Positions 1-7,704 of a DNA stretch of 64,000 nt are shown in pieces. Under the pieces are notes generated by a model. The model saw nothing but the letters and a program-made list of their open reading frames with translations, had not been told where the DNA came from and did not search any database. Origin of the DNA: Hominimerdicola alba (GTDB lineage Bacteria > Bacillota > Clostridia > Oscillospirales > Ruminococcaceae); contig NZ_FOKQ01000005.1 of NCBI RefSeq assembly GCF_900112155.1, forward strand, positions 62,001-126,000. Direction: 5' to 3'. Numbering within the stretch: position 1 is the stretch's first letter; every line of letters begins with the position of its first letter. Made by a program: the position numbers and the translations under genes.

Positions 1-50
1 GCAATAGCTAAAGCAGTTGTTCTGATAATTTTTCTTCCTGTTGTTTTCAT
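1..50 (-). CDS. N-terminus of a secreted or membrane protein (cut by window)
   Basis: The minus strand opens with ATG at 48-50 after a GGAGAG ribosome-binding site, and reads MKTTGRKIIRTTALAI before the window ends. A basic start followed by a hydrophobic run is typical of a signal peptide. A good promoter lies upstream at 151-179. The body of the protein is outside the window, so its function cannot be told. Confidence 0.6.
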   Translation of the reverse strand, partial: MKTTGRKIIRTTALAI

Positions 51-150
51 TTTCACACTCTCCATCTCATTTAATTAAAAACACATCCATACAGGACAAA
101 AACATAAGCCCCACCGGCTATATAAATGTTTTATCCAATATAACGATTTT

Positions 151-179
151 ATTATATCATATAACAAAGCCTTTGTCTA
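151..179 (-). promoter_or_regulatory. Promoter of the leftward gene
   Basis: On the minus strand TAGACA (174-179) and TATAAT (151-156) are 17 nt apart, about 100 nt before the ATG at 50. The prophage remnant to the right begins just upstream of it. Confidence 0.65.
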
Positions 180-239
180 CAAAAATTTTCAAATTTGAAT
201 GTAAACTTTTTGCGGTTTTGTCAATGCGACCTAGACTAC

Positions 240-1046
240 ATGAAGGCAAATGCAGAGCTGAGAAACAAAGCAGGCTTGAAATGCTACATCGAGCGTGAGA
301 CCGACGGCAAGTGCTGTGAGTGGTGTACCAAGATGGCGGGTCGATATGCCTATCCCGATGATACCCCGAAGGACGTTTTCAGACGGCACGATAACTGCGG
401 CTGCTCTGTTACCTACAAGAACGGCAGACAGCGACAGGACGTGTGGTCAAAGAAAACATGGGAAGCCGATAAAGACGAGCGTATCAGCAAGGCTTCGGGA
501 AAAGAGCCGACAGTTTTCGGAAAAGTCGAAGCTCAGGCAAAACAGTCCGAGATTTTGGCTCGCAAAGAGTTGACTTATGATGATAAACGTGGTATAATAT
601 ATTACAGAAAAGGGAAATCACATCGTCGGCTATCAAGTGAAGGGCGACAAATAATTGATAAGCCGACATACAACAAAATTGTCAATCCCGCAATTAAAAG
701 AGGTGCAGATATACGTCTTGCGGATGAAGTTTGGACGAAACACCTTGAAGAAGAAAAAAGTCGAGCTGTAACAATAGGCGATGTTATTTATTTTAGACCA
801 GATGCTACAGTTTCTGATGTTTTGGAAGAGGTTCATCACTTCTACCAAAATCGTAATGGGCTAAATGCTCAATATGGTGTTGTTCAACGAACAGTAATGA
901 ATGAAATAGATGCCAAAAAGTATCTTTTAACTATGACCGAAAAATATCATATTCCACCCGATGAGGTATATGAAACCGAGTATTGGTTAAAAGAATACAT
1001 CAAGCAAATGGAAGAAATGAAAAAGCGAGGTGAGTGGAATGAGTAA
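240..1046 (+). CDS. 5'-truncated phage minor head protein with toxin-like C-terminus
   Basis: The first ~60 residues carry the Cys/His-rich end of phage minor capsid (SPP1 gp7-like) proteins: AGLKCYIERETDGKCCEWC, then FRRHDNCGC. The N-terminal head-morphogenesis part is missing, and upstream DNA is the promoter of another gene, so this is a prophage leftover. The start is uncertain: a TTG at 195 extends the frame, but ATG 240 is where phage-like sequence begins, and neither has a good ribosome-binding site. The last ~110 residues differ: VLEEVHHFYQNR places Glu-Glu-x-x-His, followed by MNEIDAKKYLL. Similar tails on phage head proteins are regarded as zincin-like toxin domains; that role is inferred here. 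The next small gene overlaps its stop. Confidence 0.6.
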   Translation: MKANAELRNKAGLKCYIERETDGKCCEWCTKMAGRYAYPDDTPKDVFRRHDNCGCSVTYKNGRQRQDVWSKKTWEADKDERISKASGKEPTVFGKVEAQAKQSEILARKELTYDDKRGIIYYRKGKSHRRLSSEGRQIIDKPTYNKIVNPAIKRGADIRLADEVWTKHLEEEKSRAVTIGDVIYFRPDATVSDVLEEVHHFYQNRNGLNAQYGVVQRTVMNEIDAKKYLLTMTEKYHIPPDEVYETEYWLKEYIKQMEEMKKRGEWNE

Positions 1047-1245
1047 AATAGTAAAACAACTTCCGTGTGATAAATATTCCGTACTTATTCTCGATTCAAC
1101 TCCACCCACTTCGTGGAACAGCAATATTGTAATCATTGATGGCATGACATATGAAGCTGAAATTGTATATGATTTGCAGAATGCACTTGCTGTTAAAGCA
1201 AAAGAAACTTTTATAGGCAAAACAATAGAGTATAAAACCGCTTAA
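1039..1245 (+). CDS. Small protein overlapping the phage head/toxin gene (possible immunity partner)
   Basis: This 68-residue protein starts at ATG 1039, 8 nt before the upstream gene stops, so the two are probably translationally coupled. A GTG at 1030 would add three residues. It is soluble with no signal or membrane segment (SKIVKQLPCDKYSVLILDS... then GMTYEAEIVYDLQNALAVKA). I recognise no family. The overlap with a gene carrying a toxin-like tail, and the terminator right after it, fit an immunity protein, but this is inference from context only. Confidence 0.55.
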   Translation: MSKIVKQLPCDKYSVLILDSTPPTSWNSNIVIIDGMTYEAEIVYDLQNALAVKAKETFIGKTIEYKTA

Positions 1246-1264
1246 CTTAGTTAGGCGGTTTTTT
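1235..1264 (+). terminator. Rho-independent terminator of the phage-remnant pair
   Basis: AAACCGC and GGCGGTTT form a short stem with a loop of about 11 nt, followed by T6, directly at the end of the 68-residue gene. Confidence 0.75.
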
Positions 1265-1287
1265 CATACCCGAACGGAGGTAACCCC

Positions 1288-1398
1288 ATGACCAAAACAC
1301 CCGAACCGACCTCAAAGCCGCCTCCTGCGGCTGACGAGGAAATAACCGCTATGCTTGAAACGTTGGGAACAACTGCAAGCGGGCTCATAGACGACTAG
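1288..1398 (+). CDS. 36-residue ORF with a strong ribosome-binding site
   Basis: ATG 1288 sits 7 nt after GGAGG and opens a 36-codon frame (MTKTPEPTSKPPPAADEEI...) ending at TAG 1396-1398. It is Pro/Thr-rich at the start and acidic later. A terminator follows at once. It lies in the prophage remnant and is probably another leftover phage gene. No family is recognised; the ribosome-binding site and terminator are the main support. Confidence 0.4.
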   Translation: MTKTPEPTSKPPPAADEEITAMLETLGTTASGLIDD

Positions 1399-1440
1399 CA
1401 TTTGCGACCGACATCAATGTCGGCGGCAGGTGCTTTTTTT
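1398..1440 (+). terminator. Rho-independent terminator
   Basis: A perfect CCGACAT/ATGTCGG stem-loop, nested in an outer AGCA/TGCT pairing, is followed by T7. Confidence 0.65.
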
Positions 1441-1453
1441 ATACCTATAAGGA

Positions 1454-2239
1454 TCATTTCTTCTGCTTGCGATATTCAAGTGGTGTGATACCGCAGCGCT
1501 CTTTGAACTGCCGCGTGAAATGCTCATAATTCCGATAGCCGCATTTTCCTGCTATATCATGGGCTGTCAGGTTTGTGGAAGTCAGCAGCATTTTCGCATA
1601 CTCCGTCTTGGCATTTATGAAATCCTGAACGAATGTCACACCGAAATTCTTCTTATAATAATACTGAAATGAAGCAGGGCTCATGCGGACTTCATGTGCC
1701 GCCCACATTATCGAACGCGGTATGTAAGGCTCGGCATATATCTTGTGGCGGATAGTCAGCAGCATCTCATGTTCGGCATCTTTTATCTCCTTGTCTGGCA
1801 GATGCAGCGTGTCGCTGACGCGGTTGAATATCAGCCACATATAATGCTCCATATTCTCCTGCGCATAGGGCGACCCCGAGGTGTATTCATCGGCTATAGC
1901 CTTGATGCACCAGCTTAAAAACTCCACTGAATCCGACGGCACTCCCTTGGCATAGGGTATCTTTCTTTTCAGAAATTCCTCTTCTTCACCCTCACCGAAC
2001 CGAAAGTGTACCCAGTCATTCGCAAATTCATGCTTGGGAACGCATCTGTAATACTGCGCCATTCCCTGAGGATATATAAAGAATGAATTTTTCGGAACAA
2101 AGATATCTTGACCGTCTATCGTGAAGATGGTATCGGTTTTGAGTATCAGCAGCAGACAGTCTCCGCTGCCATTGGGACGCTCGATAAAAAAGTCCGTATC
2201 GTGCCTGTGATTATAGCCTACATTATTGATAATCATCAT
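1454..2239 (-). CDS. AraC-family transcriptional regulator
   Basis: This 261-residue protein has a cupin-like N-terminal half (about 1-140: NRHDTDFF-type region with GSGDCLLLILK) and a C-terminal AraC double helix-turn-helix (about 160-258), with the family signature LTAHDIAGKCGYRNYEHFTR and the ending FKERCGITPLEYRKQ. The start at 2239 follows CAGGTGATAT. Such regulators usually sense sugars through the N-terminal domain. It is divergent from the GH5 endoglucanase at 2576, separated by about 335 bp holding that gene's promoter, which makes control of the cellulase plausible but unproven. Confidence 0.88.
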   Translation of the reverse strand: MMIINNVGYNHRHDTDFFIERPNGSGDCLLLILKTDTIFTIDGQDIFVPKNSFFIYPQGMAQYYRCVPKHEFANDWVHFRFGEGEEEEFLKRKIPYAKGVPSDSVEFLSWCIKAIADEYTSGSPYAQENMEHYMWLIFNRVSDTLHLPDKEIKDAEHEMLLTIRHKIYAEPYIPRSIMWAAHEVRMSPASFQYYYKKNFGVTFVQDFINAKTEYAKMLLTSTNLTAHDIAGKCGYRNYEHFTRQFKERCGITPLEYRKQKK

Positions 2240-2289
2240 ATATCACCTGATTTTTTCTAAAAACATCATTCAAGTTATATTATATATCA

Positions 2290-2318
2290 TTGAATTATCA
2301 TTGTCAACAGTGTATAAT
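2290..2318 (+). promoter_or_regulatory. Promoter of the GH5-dockerin gene
   Basis: TTGAAT (2290-2295) and TATAAT (2313-2318) are 17 nt apart. Transcription would begin near 2325, giving an unusually long leader of about 250 nt before the ATG at 2576. Confidence 0.65.
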
Positions 2319-2330
2319 AAATTTAGTTCA

Positions 2331-2451
2331 GGGGACAGCTTTATGCGCATTATTCACAAGGTGCAAGCGAATAAATGTACATTATCTACAAGGGGTTAAT
2401 TCAGCACACACTTAGCAACAGGTTAATACACGGCTGATTTTTTCTGTCCCC
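2331..2451 (+). other. Leader segment closed by an 8-bp inverted repeat
   Basis: GGGGACAG (2331-2338) is exactly complementary to CTGTCCCC (2444-2451). The pair encloses about 105 nt starting within a few bases of the predicted transcript start. It may be a structured 5' leader. I cannot match it to a known riboswitch class. Confidence 0.3.
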
Positions 2452-2575
2452 ATCGCAGTCAAATGGTCAGATAAGGCTGTGACAGCAACAAAAAGCTGGT
2501 CTGCTGCGTAAATGAGAGGAGAATACAGCAGACCTGAAAAAGCAAAACTTTATGATTTAGAAGGGGTAGTTTTTT

Positions 2576-4831
2576 ATGAAGACTAAAAGCAAAAAGACTC
2601 TTGCGCTTTCAGTGGTCTGTGCAATGGCAGTTTCCTGTCTTTCAGCCATTGAGCCTGTCCGTGCTGAAGCCGCTTTCGAGAAAAACGCTCAGCAGACTGT
2701 TGCCGATATGGGACTGGGGTGGAACCTCGGCAACTCGCTGGACAGCTATTCCGGCACTACGATAGGCGCTAACAGAGGAAGCACATCTTCCGAAACAGCA
2801 TGGGGAAATCCCGCTACGACCAAAGCCATGATCGACATGGTAAAGAAATCGGGTGTAAAAACAGTACGTGTACCTGTAACCTGGTACGAACACATGGATC
2901 CTGTCACCTACAAGATCGACGAAACATGGATGAACAGGGTGGAAGAGATCGTTGATTATGTACTTGAAGATGATATGTACTGCATCATCAATGTACATCA
3001 TGATACAGGTGAAAAGGGCTGGCTGAAAGCGAACAGCACGAACCTTCAGACAAAGAAAGCCATGTTCACATCTATCTGGGAACAGGTCAGCGACAATTTT
3101 GCCGATTACGGCGACAAGCTTCTGTTTGAGGGCTTCAACGAGATACTGGACGACAGTGCAAATCAGTGGTGGATACCAAGCTCGGAAGCTTGCCCCATCT
3201 CCAACGATCTCAACCAGATATTCGTTGATACTGTTAGAAAATCGGGTGGAAACAACGCTAAGAGAAATCTGATCTGCAACACCTACTGCGGCGGTGCAAA
3301 CAATGAGATCACAAGTCAGTACGTCCTGCCCAAGGATACGATAAGCGACAGACTGATTGTTGAAGCTCACGTTTATCAGCCATTTGAATTTACACACGAA
3401 AGTTATCCCGAGATAACATCGTGGACAAAATCTCCGCTGGATAATGTGCTTGATAACCTAAACAGAACATTCTCCCAGAAGGGCATACCTGTCATCATCG
3501 GTGAGTTTGGCTGTGCAAACAAGAACAATATGGATCAGATCACTTCCTGGGCAAAGTACCTTGTAGAGAAGTGCACAAATTACGGTATGTGCTGCATCTG
3601 GTGGGATAACGGTTCACAGTATAAGATCTACAACCGCCGTACACTTAAGGTTACTCAGCCCGAGTTGCTGAACACTATGCTTGCAGCTGCAGGTTCAGAG
3701 GTAAACGTTGATCCTCAGAAAGAGGTCAAAGGCGATATCAACGGCGACGGCAAACTCAACGATACCGACAAGGAACTGCTCCGGAATTATCTGATAAAAA
3801 AGAGCACGAATATCAGCATGAAAGCCGATATCAACAAGGATGGCGAGATAGATATCCTCGACCTTGTTGAGATGGAAAGAGCAATACTGAACCCCGAGAC
3901 TGTTCCAGATGAGAACAATCTCTGTGCCAACGAAGACAACTGGGCAAGCTGGACCGATACCTCAGAGGGCGGTCAGGGTGAGCTGTTCTATGTTGACAAC
4001 GGCGTAGCAATGCAGGTCGATAAGGGCGGCAATTACGAATGGAACGCACAGTTCTTCTATGATGCTATCACCCTTGAACAGGGCGCAACTTATAAGCTCT
4101 CATTCGATTATATCAGCAATAAGCCTCAGTCCACAACGGTTATCGTAAATCAGGGTCACGGCGATTATTTATCCTATTACAGCGATACCCTTAACTGGAC
4201 TACAACATCTCAGCATTACACCGCTACTTTTGATTATACTTCCAAGACCGACAATGCCTGCCGTGTAACATTCAATCTGGGCGGCAAAGGCGTGAACGTT
4301 CCTTACAAGGTAACAGTCACAAATCTTTCTCTTGTCAAGGTAAGCGGAGGTTCTTCTTCCTCAAGCGGTTCCACAACAACAGAACCTACTGTTACAACAG
4401 GCACAAATATGGCGTCTGATGCTTCCAAGTTCTCAGGCTGGGCAAATACTGATGACGGCGCGTCTGCAACATTCAAGAATCTGAGCAACGGTCTTCAGAT
4501 CGCTGTGAAGAATTCCGGCACAGACGTATGGCACGTTCAGGGTATGTATCCCGACATTACCCTCGAAAGAGGCGCAACTTACGAGATCTCTTTCGATTAT
4601 CAGGCAGACAAGTCCGTAGAGATGGGCTATAAATTCCAGCAGAATTATGACCCCTACGATCAGTACTTCTACGCACCTCTGAACTTTACAACTCAGAAGC
4701 AGCATTATTCCAAGACTTTCGCAATGACCGAACCTACTGACGATAATGTTGCCTGCGTATTCACCTGCGGTGGTGTGAATGCTCCCGTTACAGTTACCAT
4801 CACCGATCTCGTTATCAAAAAGATATCTTGA
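2576..4831 (+). CDS. Secreted GH5 endoglucanase with dockerin and two C-terminal carbohydrate-binding modules
   Basis: 751 residues. A signal peptide covers about 1-31 (ending PVRAEA). The GH5 domain (about 35-375) looks like subfamily GH5_4: GWNLGNSLD, ETAWGNP, RVPVTWYEHM, NVHHD. The acid/base is E189 (FEGFNE) and the nucleophile E310 (IIGEFG). A type I dockerin follows at about 385-438, with two calcium loops DINGDGKLN and DINKDGEID. Two related beta-sandwich modules end the protein (about 445-590 and 605-751, each with ATYKLSFDY/ATYEISFDY), resembling CBM4/CBM9 folds; CBM37 is an alternative. A Ser-rich linker separates them. The likely substrates are beta-1,4-glucan or xyloglucan outside the cell. 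The dockerin sits in the middle rather than at the end. Confidence 0.92.
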   Translation: MKTKSKKTLALSVVCAMAVSCLSAIEPVRAEAAFEKNAQQTVADMGLGWNLGNSLDSYSGTTIGANRGSTSSETAWGNPATTKAMIDMVKKSGVKTVRVPVTWYEHMDPVTYKIDETWMNRVEEIVDYVLEDDMYCIINVHHDTGEKGWLKANSTNLQTKKAMFTSIWEQVSDNFADYGDKLLFEGFNEILDDSANQWWIPSSEACPISNDLNQIFVDTVRKSGGNNAKRNLICNTYCGGANNEITSQYVLPKDTISDRLIVEAHVYQPFEFTHESYPEITSWTKSPLDNVLDNLNRTFSQKGIPVIIGEFGCANKNNMDQITSWAKYLVEKCTNYGMCCIWWDNGSQYKIYNRRTLKVTQPELLNTMLAAAGSEVNVDPQKEVKGDINGDGKLNDTDKELLRNYLIKKSTNISMKADINKDGEIDILDLVEMERAILNPETVPDENNLCANEDNWASWTDTSEGGQGELFYVDNGVAMQVDKGGNYEWNAQFFYDAITLEQGATYKLSFDYISNKPQSTTVIVNQGHGDYLSYYSDTLNWTTTSQHYTATFDYTSKTDNACRVTFNLGGKGVNVPYKVTVTNLSLVKVSGGSSSSSGSTTTEPTVTTGTNMASDASKFSGWANTDDGASATFKNLSNGLQIAVKNSGTDVWHVQGMYPDITLERGATYEISFDYQADKSVEMGYKFQQNYDPYDQYFYAPLNFTTQKQHYSKTFAMTEPTDDNVACVFTCGGVNAPVTVTITDLVIKKIS

Positions 4832-4862
4832 GTATAACCTCTTTAGTTGAAAGATCACCTTA

Positions 4863-4902
4863 CAAAAAACTCTCTGACCGAGCGATCGGCAGAGAGTTTT
4901 TT
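4863..4902. terminator. Bidirectional terminator between GH5 and GH43 genes
   Basis: AAAAAACTCTCTG and CAGAGAGTTTTTT form a long stem that ends with T6 on both strands. It serves the converging genes on either side. Confidence 0.85.
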
Positions 4903-4919
4903 GCTTATATTTTTTATGA

Positions 4920-7472
4920 TCAGCGTCCCAGAAGCTTACGCCTCATTTCAACAAGATCCATGATATCTATCCTGCCGTCCATGTTGATGTCGCCCTGTGA
5001 AGCATCATTCAGACCGCCTTGCTTTGCAAGATATCTGTGAAGCATATCGGCATCATTTTCATTAAATACACCGTTTCCGTCAACGTCACCGCTTATAGTA
5101 ACAACGGGGTTTATCACAAAAGCTTTCTTGGCAACAGGCTCAAATACATAATCTGATCCCTGACCGTTGGCATCCACCAGCTTGTAGCTTCCGTCCGCAT
5201 TGCACTTTATAGTATAAGTTCCGCTCTTTCCGTTTTCCTCTGTGAGAGTGTATCTGCCATCGCTGAGGCGTTTGACATTGCGGTTTCCTGTCACCTTTCC
5301 GTCAGATACTCTGCGGAAACTGTACACGCCGTCGTTTACAGCAGGACAAACAGGTGTTACCGAGAAGAGCTGACAATCGAAAGTATTGTAAGGATACTGG
5401 GCGATATTTCCGCCGTTTTCCTTTGACCACTCAAACACATCCAGTGAGCTTTTCGCACCCGAGCACTTGGTCAGAAATGCATAATAACCGTTGCTTTCAA
5501 CTACCTTGAACAGCTGATTATCTGCACCTGTGTAGGTGGAAAGTTCAACATTTGTACCGTCAGCCCCGGTATTGTATGCCACAGAAATAACCATAGACTC
5601 GTCGCCTACCGATGCGATACGGCACCAGCCACCATCTTCAGCAATGATACGGAACTGCTGTGCAAAGCAGCCGTTCTGATCCCACTGCTGGATATTCGTA
5701 CCGTTGGCGGTACTGCCGTTTGGCAGGTCAAGGGAAAGGTTACTGTTCTTATTCACGATATAATAGCTGACACCCGAAAGCAGATCAGTGCCGCTGACTT
5801 TCAATGAAGCGCCCGGTTTTTCATTCGTTACGGAATCAGTATTGTACACAAGATCGTATCCCGCGTTGGTATAATCCCCTGTCCAAGCGCGCTCAGTGCC
5901 GCTGAACTGATCGTTCTTTGCACCCCAGACTGTCTGGTTATTACTGCCCACAGCGGTGAAACTCATGACCTTTTTGCCCTTCTCATTCTTTCCTGCGTAG
6001 AAATAACCCTTGTAGGTCTTGCCATCGATAACGAGAGTAGCATCGGCGGTAGTTCCACCCTGCTTCCATGTGCCGCTTGCGTCGCCTGAGATAGTTCCGT
6101 TTGAATTCAGATATATGGTCTTATAGTTGATGATATTGCCGTTGGTTGCATTTCCGTGGTTGATATATTCATACTTTCCGACGATATCACTTTCATTGTA
6201 TCCGCCCTTTGAAAGCTTATCGCCGGCGTATTCAAAGGGAGTAACAACAGGCCAGCCCTCAGCATTGAAATACATCTGATGGACACGAACCTGATGTATC
6301 TCGTAGCCGTCATCGAACCTTGCATGATATACCAGATACCACTGACCGTCATCATCCCGCAGAACAGAATTGTGACCGCAAGCCATGTACGCCTTATCAA
6401 GAGTCGAGAACTTGTAGTTGCCCATAACTTTCAGACCAACGGAATCAAGACTGGTGTTGGAATTCAGCACTGCCTGATTACCTGCGGCATCAACGAAAGG
6501 ACCAAGGGGCGACCTTGAACGGGAAACACGCATATTATATCCGCCTGTGGAAGTCAGTCCGCCGTAGGTCGTCCAGAGGTAGTAATACCCTGTATCCGCA
6601 TTGTATTCGATGAAAGGACCCTCTCCCGATTTGCCGTAGCCGCCTGCTATCTTCGTGCCGAAGTAGCTGTCCACCATTCTGCCGTCAGATGTCTTTCCTG
6701 TTTTCGGGTGGATACACTTGCCTGTTTCGGGGTCGATCTCCAGCGTGAAGATGCCGCCTGACCATGAACCATAAGTCATATACATCTTGCCGTCAGTACC
6801 GTAATAGATAGTAGGGTCGATGGCATTTGGAAACAGCTGATTATTGAAATCGTGATTACTGAACCAGCTGTTATTGTAAGTTACCTCACCGCTAGCCATA
6901 AGTTCATCTATATTGGTAGAGGTATATTTGCGGTTTACGCTCTTGCTGGAACTGTAAACATAGCTGTCAGTATCGTAAAAACCAGAATAAATAAGTGTAT
7001 CACCAAAGGTATAAGTGCCCTTGATATTCTTTGACCATGCATAACATATAACCGAGCGCTTGTATGTGGAGCTTGTGCAGAAGTACATCACATAAGCACC
7101 GCGGGTTCCGTCGGGGCACTTAAAATCGGGATTCCATATTACATCTGGAGCCCATACAGCAAATCCGCCTGCGCAGTCCTCAAGGTCTTCACCCGACCAT
7201 GCAAAGGCTTTCTTCAGATTATCCGAGAGATTGCCGAACTCCACATTGTTGGTGCGTGCATAGCCGTTGGAAAAAGTGTTCCAGTTCATTAGATCGCTCG
7301 ACTGTGCCGCATCTATATGTGAACCGAATACATAGTACATACCGTTAGTCTTGATGATAGACGGGTCGTGTACGGATACTCTTTGCCCCGCCGCATTTGC
7401 ACCGATGCTGCTCATGCCCGAGATACTCAGGCTAAGTGCAAGCAGAGCAGCGCTGATCCTGCGCTTTTTCAT
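4920..7472 (-). CDS. Secreted GH43 arabinanase with ricin-type lectin module and dockerin
   Basis: 850 residues. A signal peptide covers 1-28 (GANAAG). The five-bladed GH43 domain has the expected acids: base D36 (HDPSI), pKa modulator D219 (NAIDPTIYY) and acid E284 (GEGPFIEYN). Its long form, with YHARFDDGYEIHQVR late in the domain, resembles endo-1,5-alpha-L-arabinanases followed by the lipocalin-like C-terminal domain seen in that group (about 440-545). Next is a beta-trefoil of CBM13/ricin type (about 560-705, QWDQNGCFAQQFRI), then a dockerin at 794-850 (DVDGNGVFN and DINMDGRID). It should act on arabinan side chains of pectin. The start at 7472 follows AAGGAGGAATAATT. Confidence 0.9.
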   Translation of the reverse strand: MKKRRISAALLALSLSISGMSSIGANAAGQRVSVHDPSIIKTNGMYYVFGSHIDAAQSSDLMNWNTFSNGYARTNNVEFGNLSDNLKKAFAWSGEDLEDCAGGFAVWAPDVIWNPDFKCPDGTRGAYVMYFCTSSTYKRSVICYAWSKNIKGTYTFGDTLIYSGFYDTDSYVYSSSKSVNRKYTSTNIDELMASGEVTYNNSWFSNHDFNNQLFPNAIDPTIYYGTDGKMYMTYGSWSGGIFTLEIDPETGKCIHPKTGKTSDGRMVDSYFGTKIAGGYGKSGEGPFIEYNADTGYYYLWTTYGGLTSTGGYNMRVSRSRSPLGPFVDAAGNQAVLNSNTSLDSVGLKVMGNYKFSTLDKAYMACGHNSVLRDDDGQWYLVYHARFDDGYEIHQVRVHQMYFNAEGWPVVTPFEYAGDKLSKGGYNESDIVGKYEYINHGNATNGNIINYKTIYLNSNGTISGDASGTWKQGGTTADATLVIDGKTYKGYFYAGKNEKGKKVMSFTAVGSNNQTVWGAKNDQFSGTERAWTGDYTNAGYDLVYNTDSVTNEKPGASLKVSGTDLLSGVSYYIVNKNSNLSLDLPNGSTANGTNIQQWDQNGCFAQQFRIIAEDGGWCRIASVGDESMVISVAYNTGADGTNVELSTYTGADNQLFKVVESNGYYAFLTKCSGAKSSLDVFEWSKENGGNIAQYPYNTFDCQLFSVTPVCPAVNDGVYSFRRVSDGKVTGNRNVKRLSDGRYTLTEENGKSGTYTIKCNADGSYKLVDANGQGSDYVFEPVAKKAFVINPVVTISGDVDGNGVFNENDADMLHRYLAKQGGLNDASQGDINMDGRIDIMDLVEMRRKLLGR

Positions 7473-7526
7473 AATTATTCCTCCTTAGTCCTTGGATAAA
7501 AATTTCGGATAAATGTATTATTAAAT

Positions 7527-7555
7527 ATTATAACATATAATCCGAATGCTGACAA
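7527..7555 (-). promoter_or_regulatory. Promoter of the GH43 arabinanase gene
   Basis: On the minus strand TTGTCA (7550-7555) and TATAAT (7527-7532) are 17 nt apart, 55 nt before the start codon. Confidence 0.7.
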
Positions 7556-7657
7556 TAACATATACGGTCATTTAGCTAACATTTTCGGTCAAAAAACGTC
7601 ATCGGCAAGACTTGTATTCGTTTATTTTTTTGATTTCAAATTTTTTCATCTTAAACA

Positions 7658-7696
7658 AAAACGCCCCGTTTTGCGCACACAGCACAAAACGGAGCT
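7658..7696 (-). terminator. Terminator of the LacI-type/GGDEF gene
   Basis: On the minus strand GCTCCGTTTTGTGC pairs with GCGCAAAACGGGGC (one G-T pair), followed by TTTTTG. It lies 9 nt after the stop codon. Confidence 0.8.
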
Positions 7697-7704
7697 GATC
7701 ATAA

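Noticed and set aside
2642-3397. 251-codon minus-strand open frame inside the GH5 gene
   Set aside because: Antisense to the GH5 catalytic domain, no ribosome-binding site, no recognisable domain.
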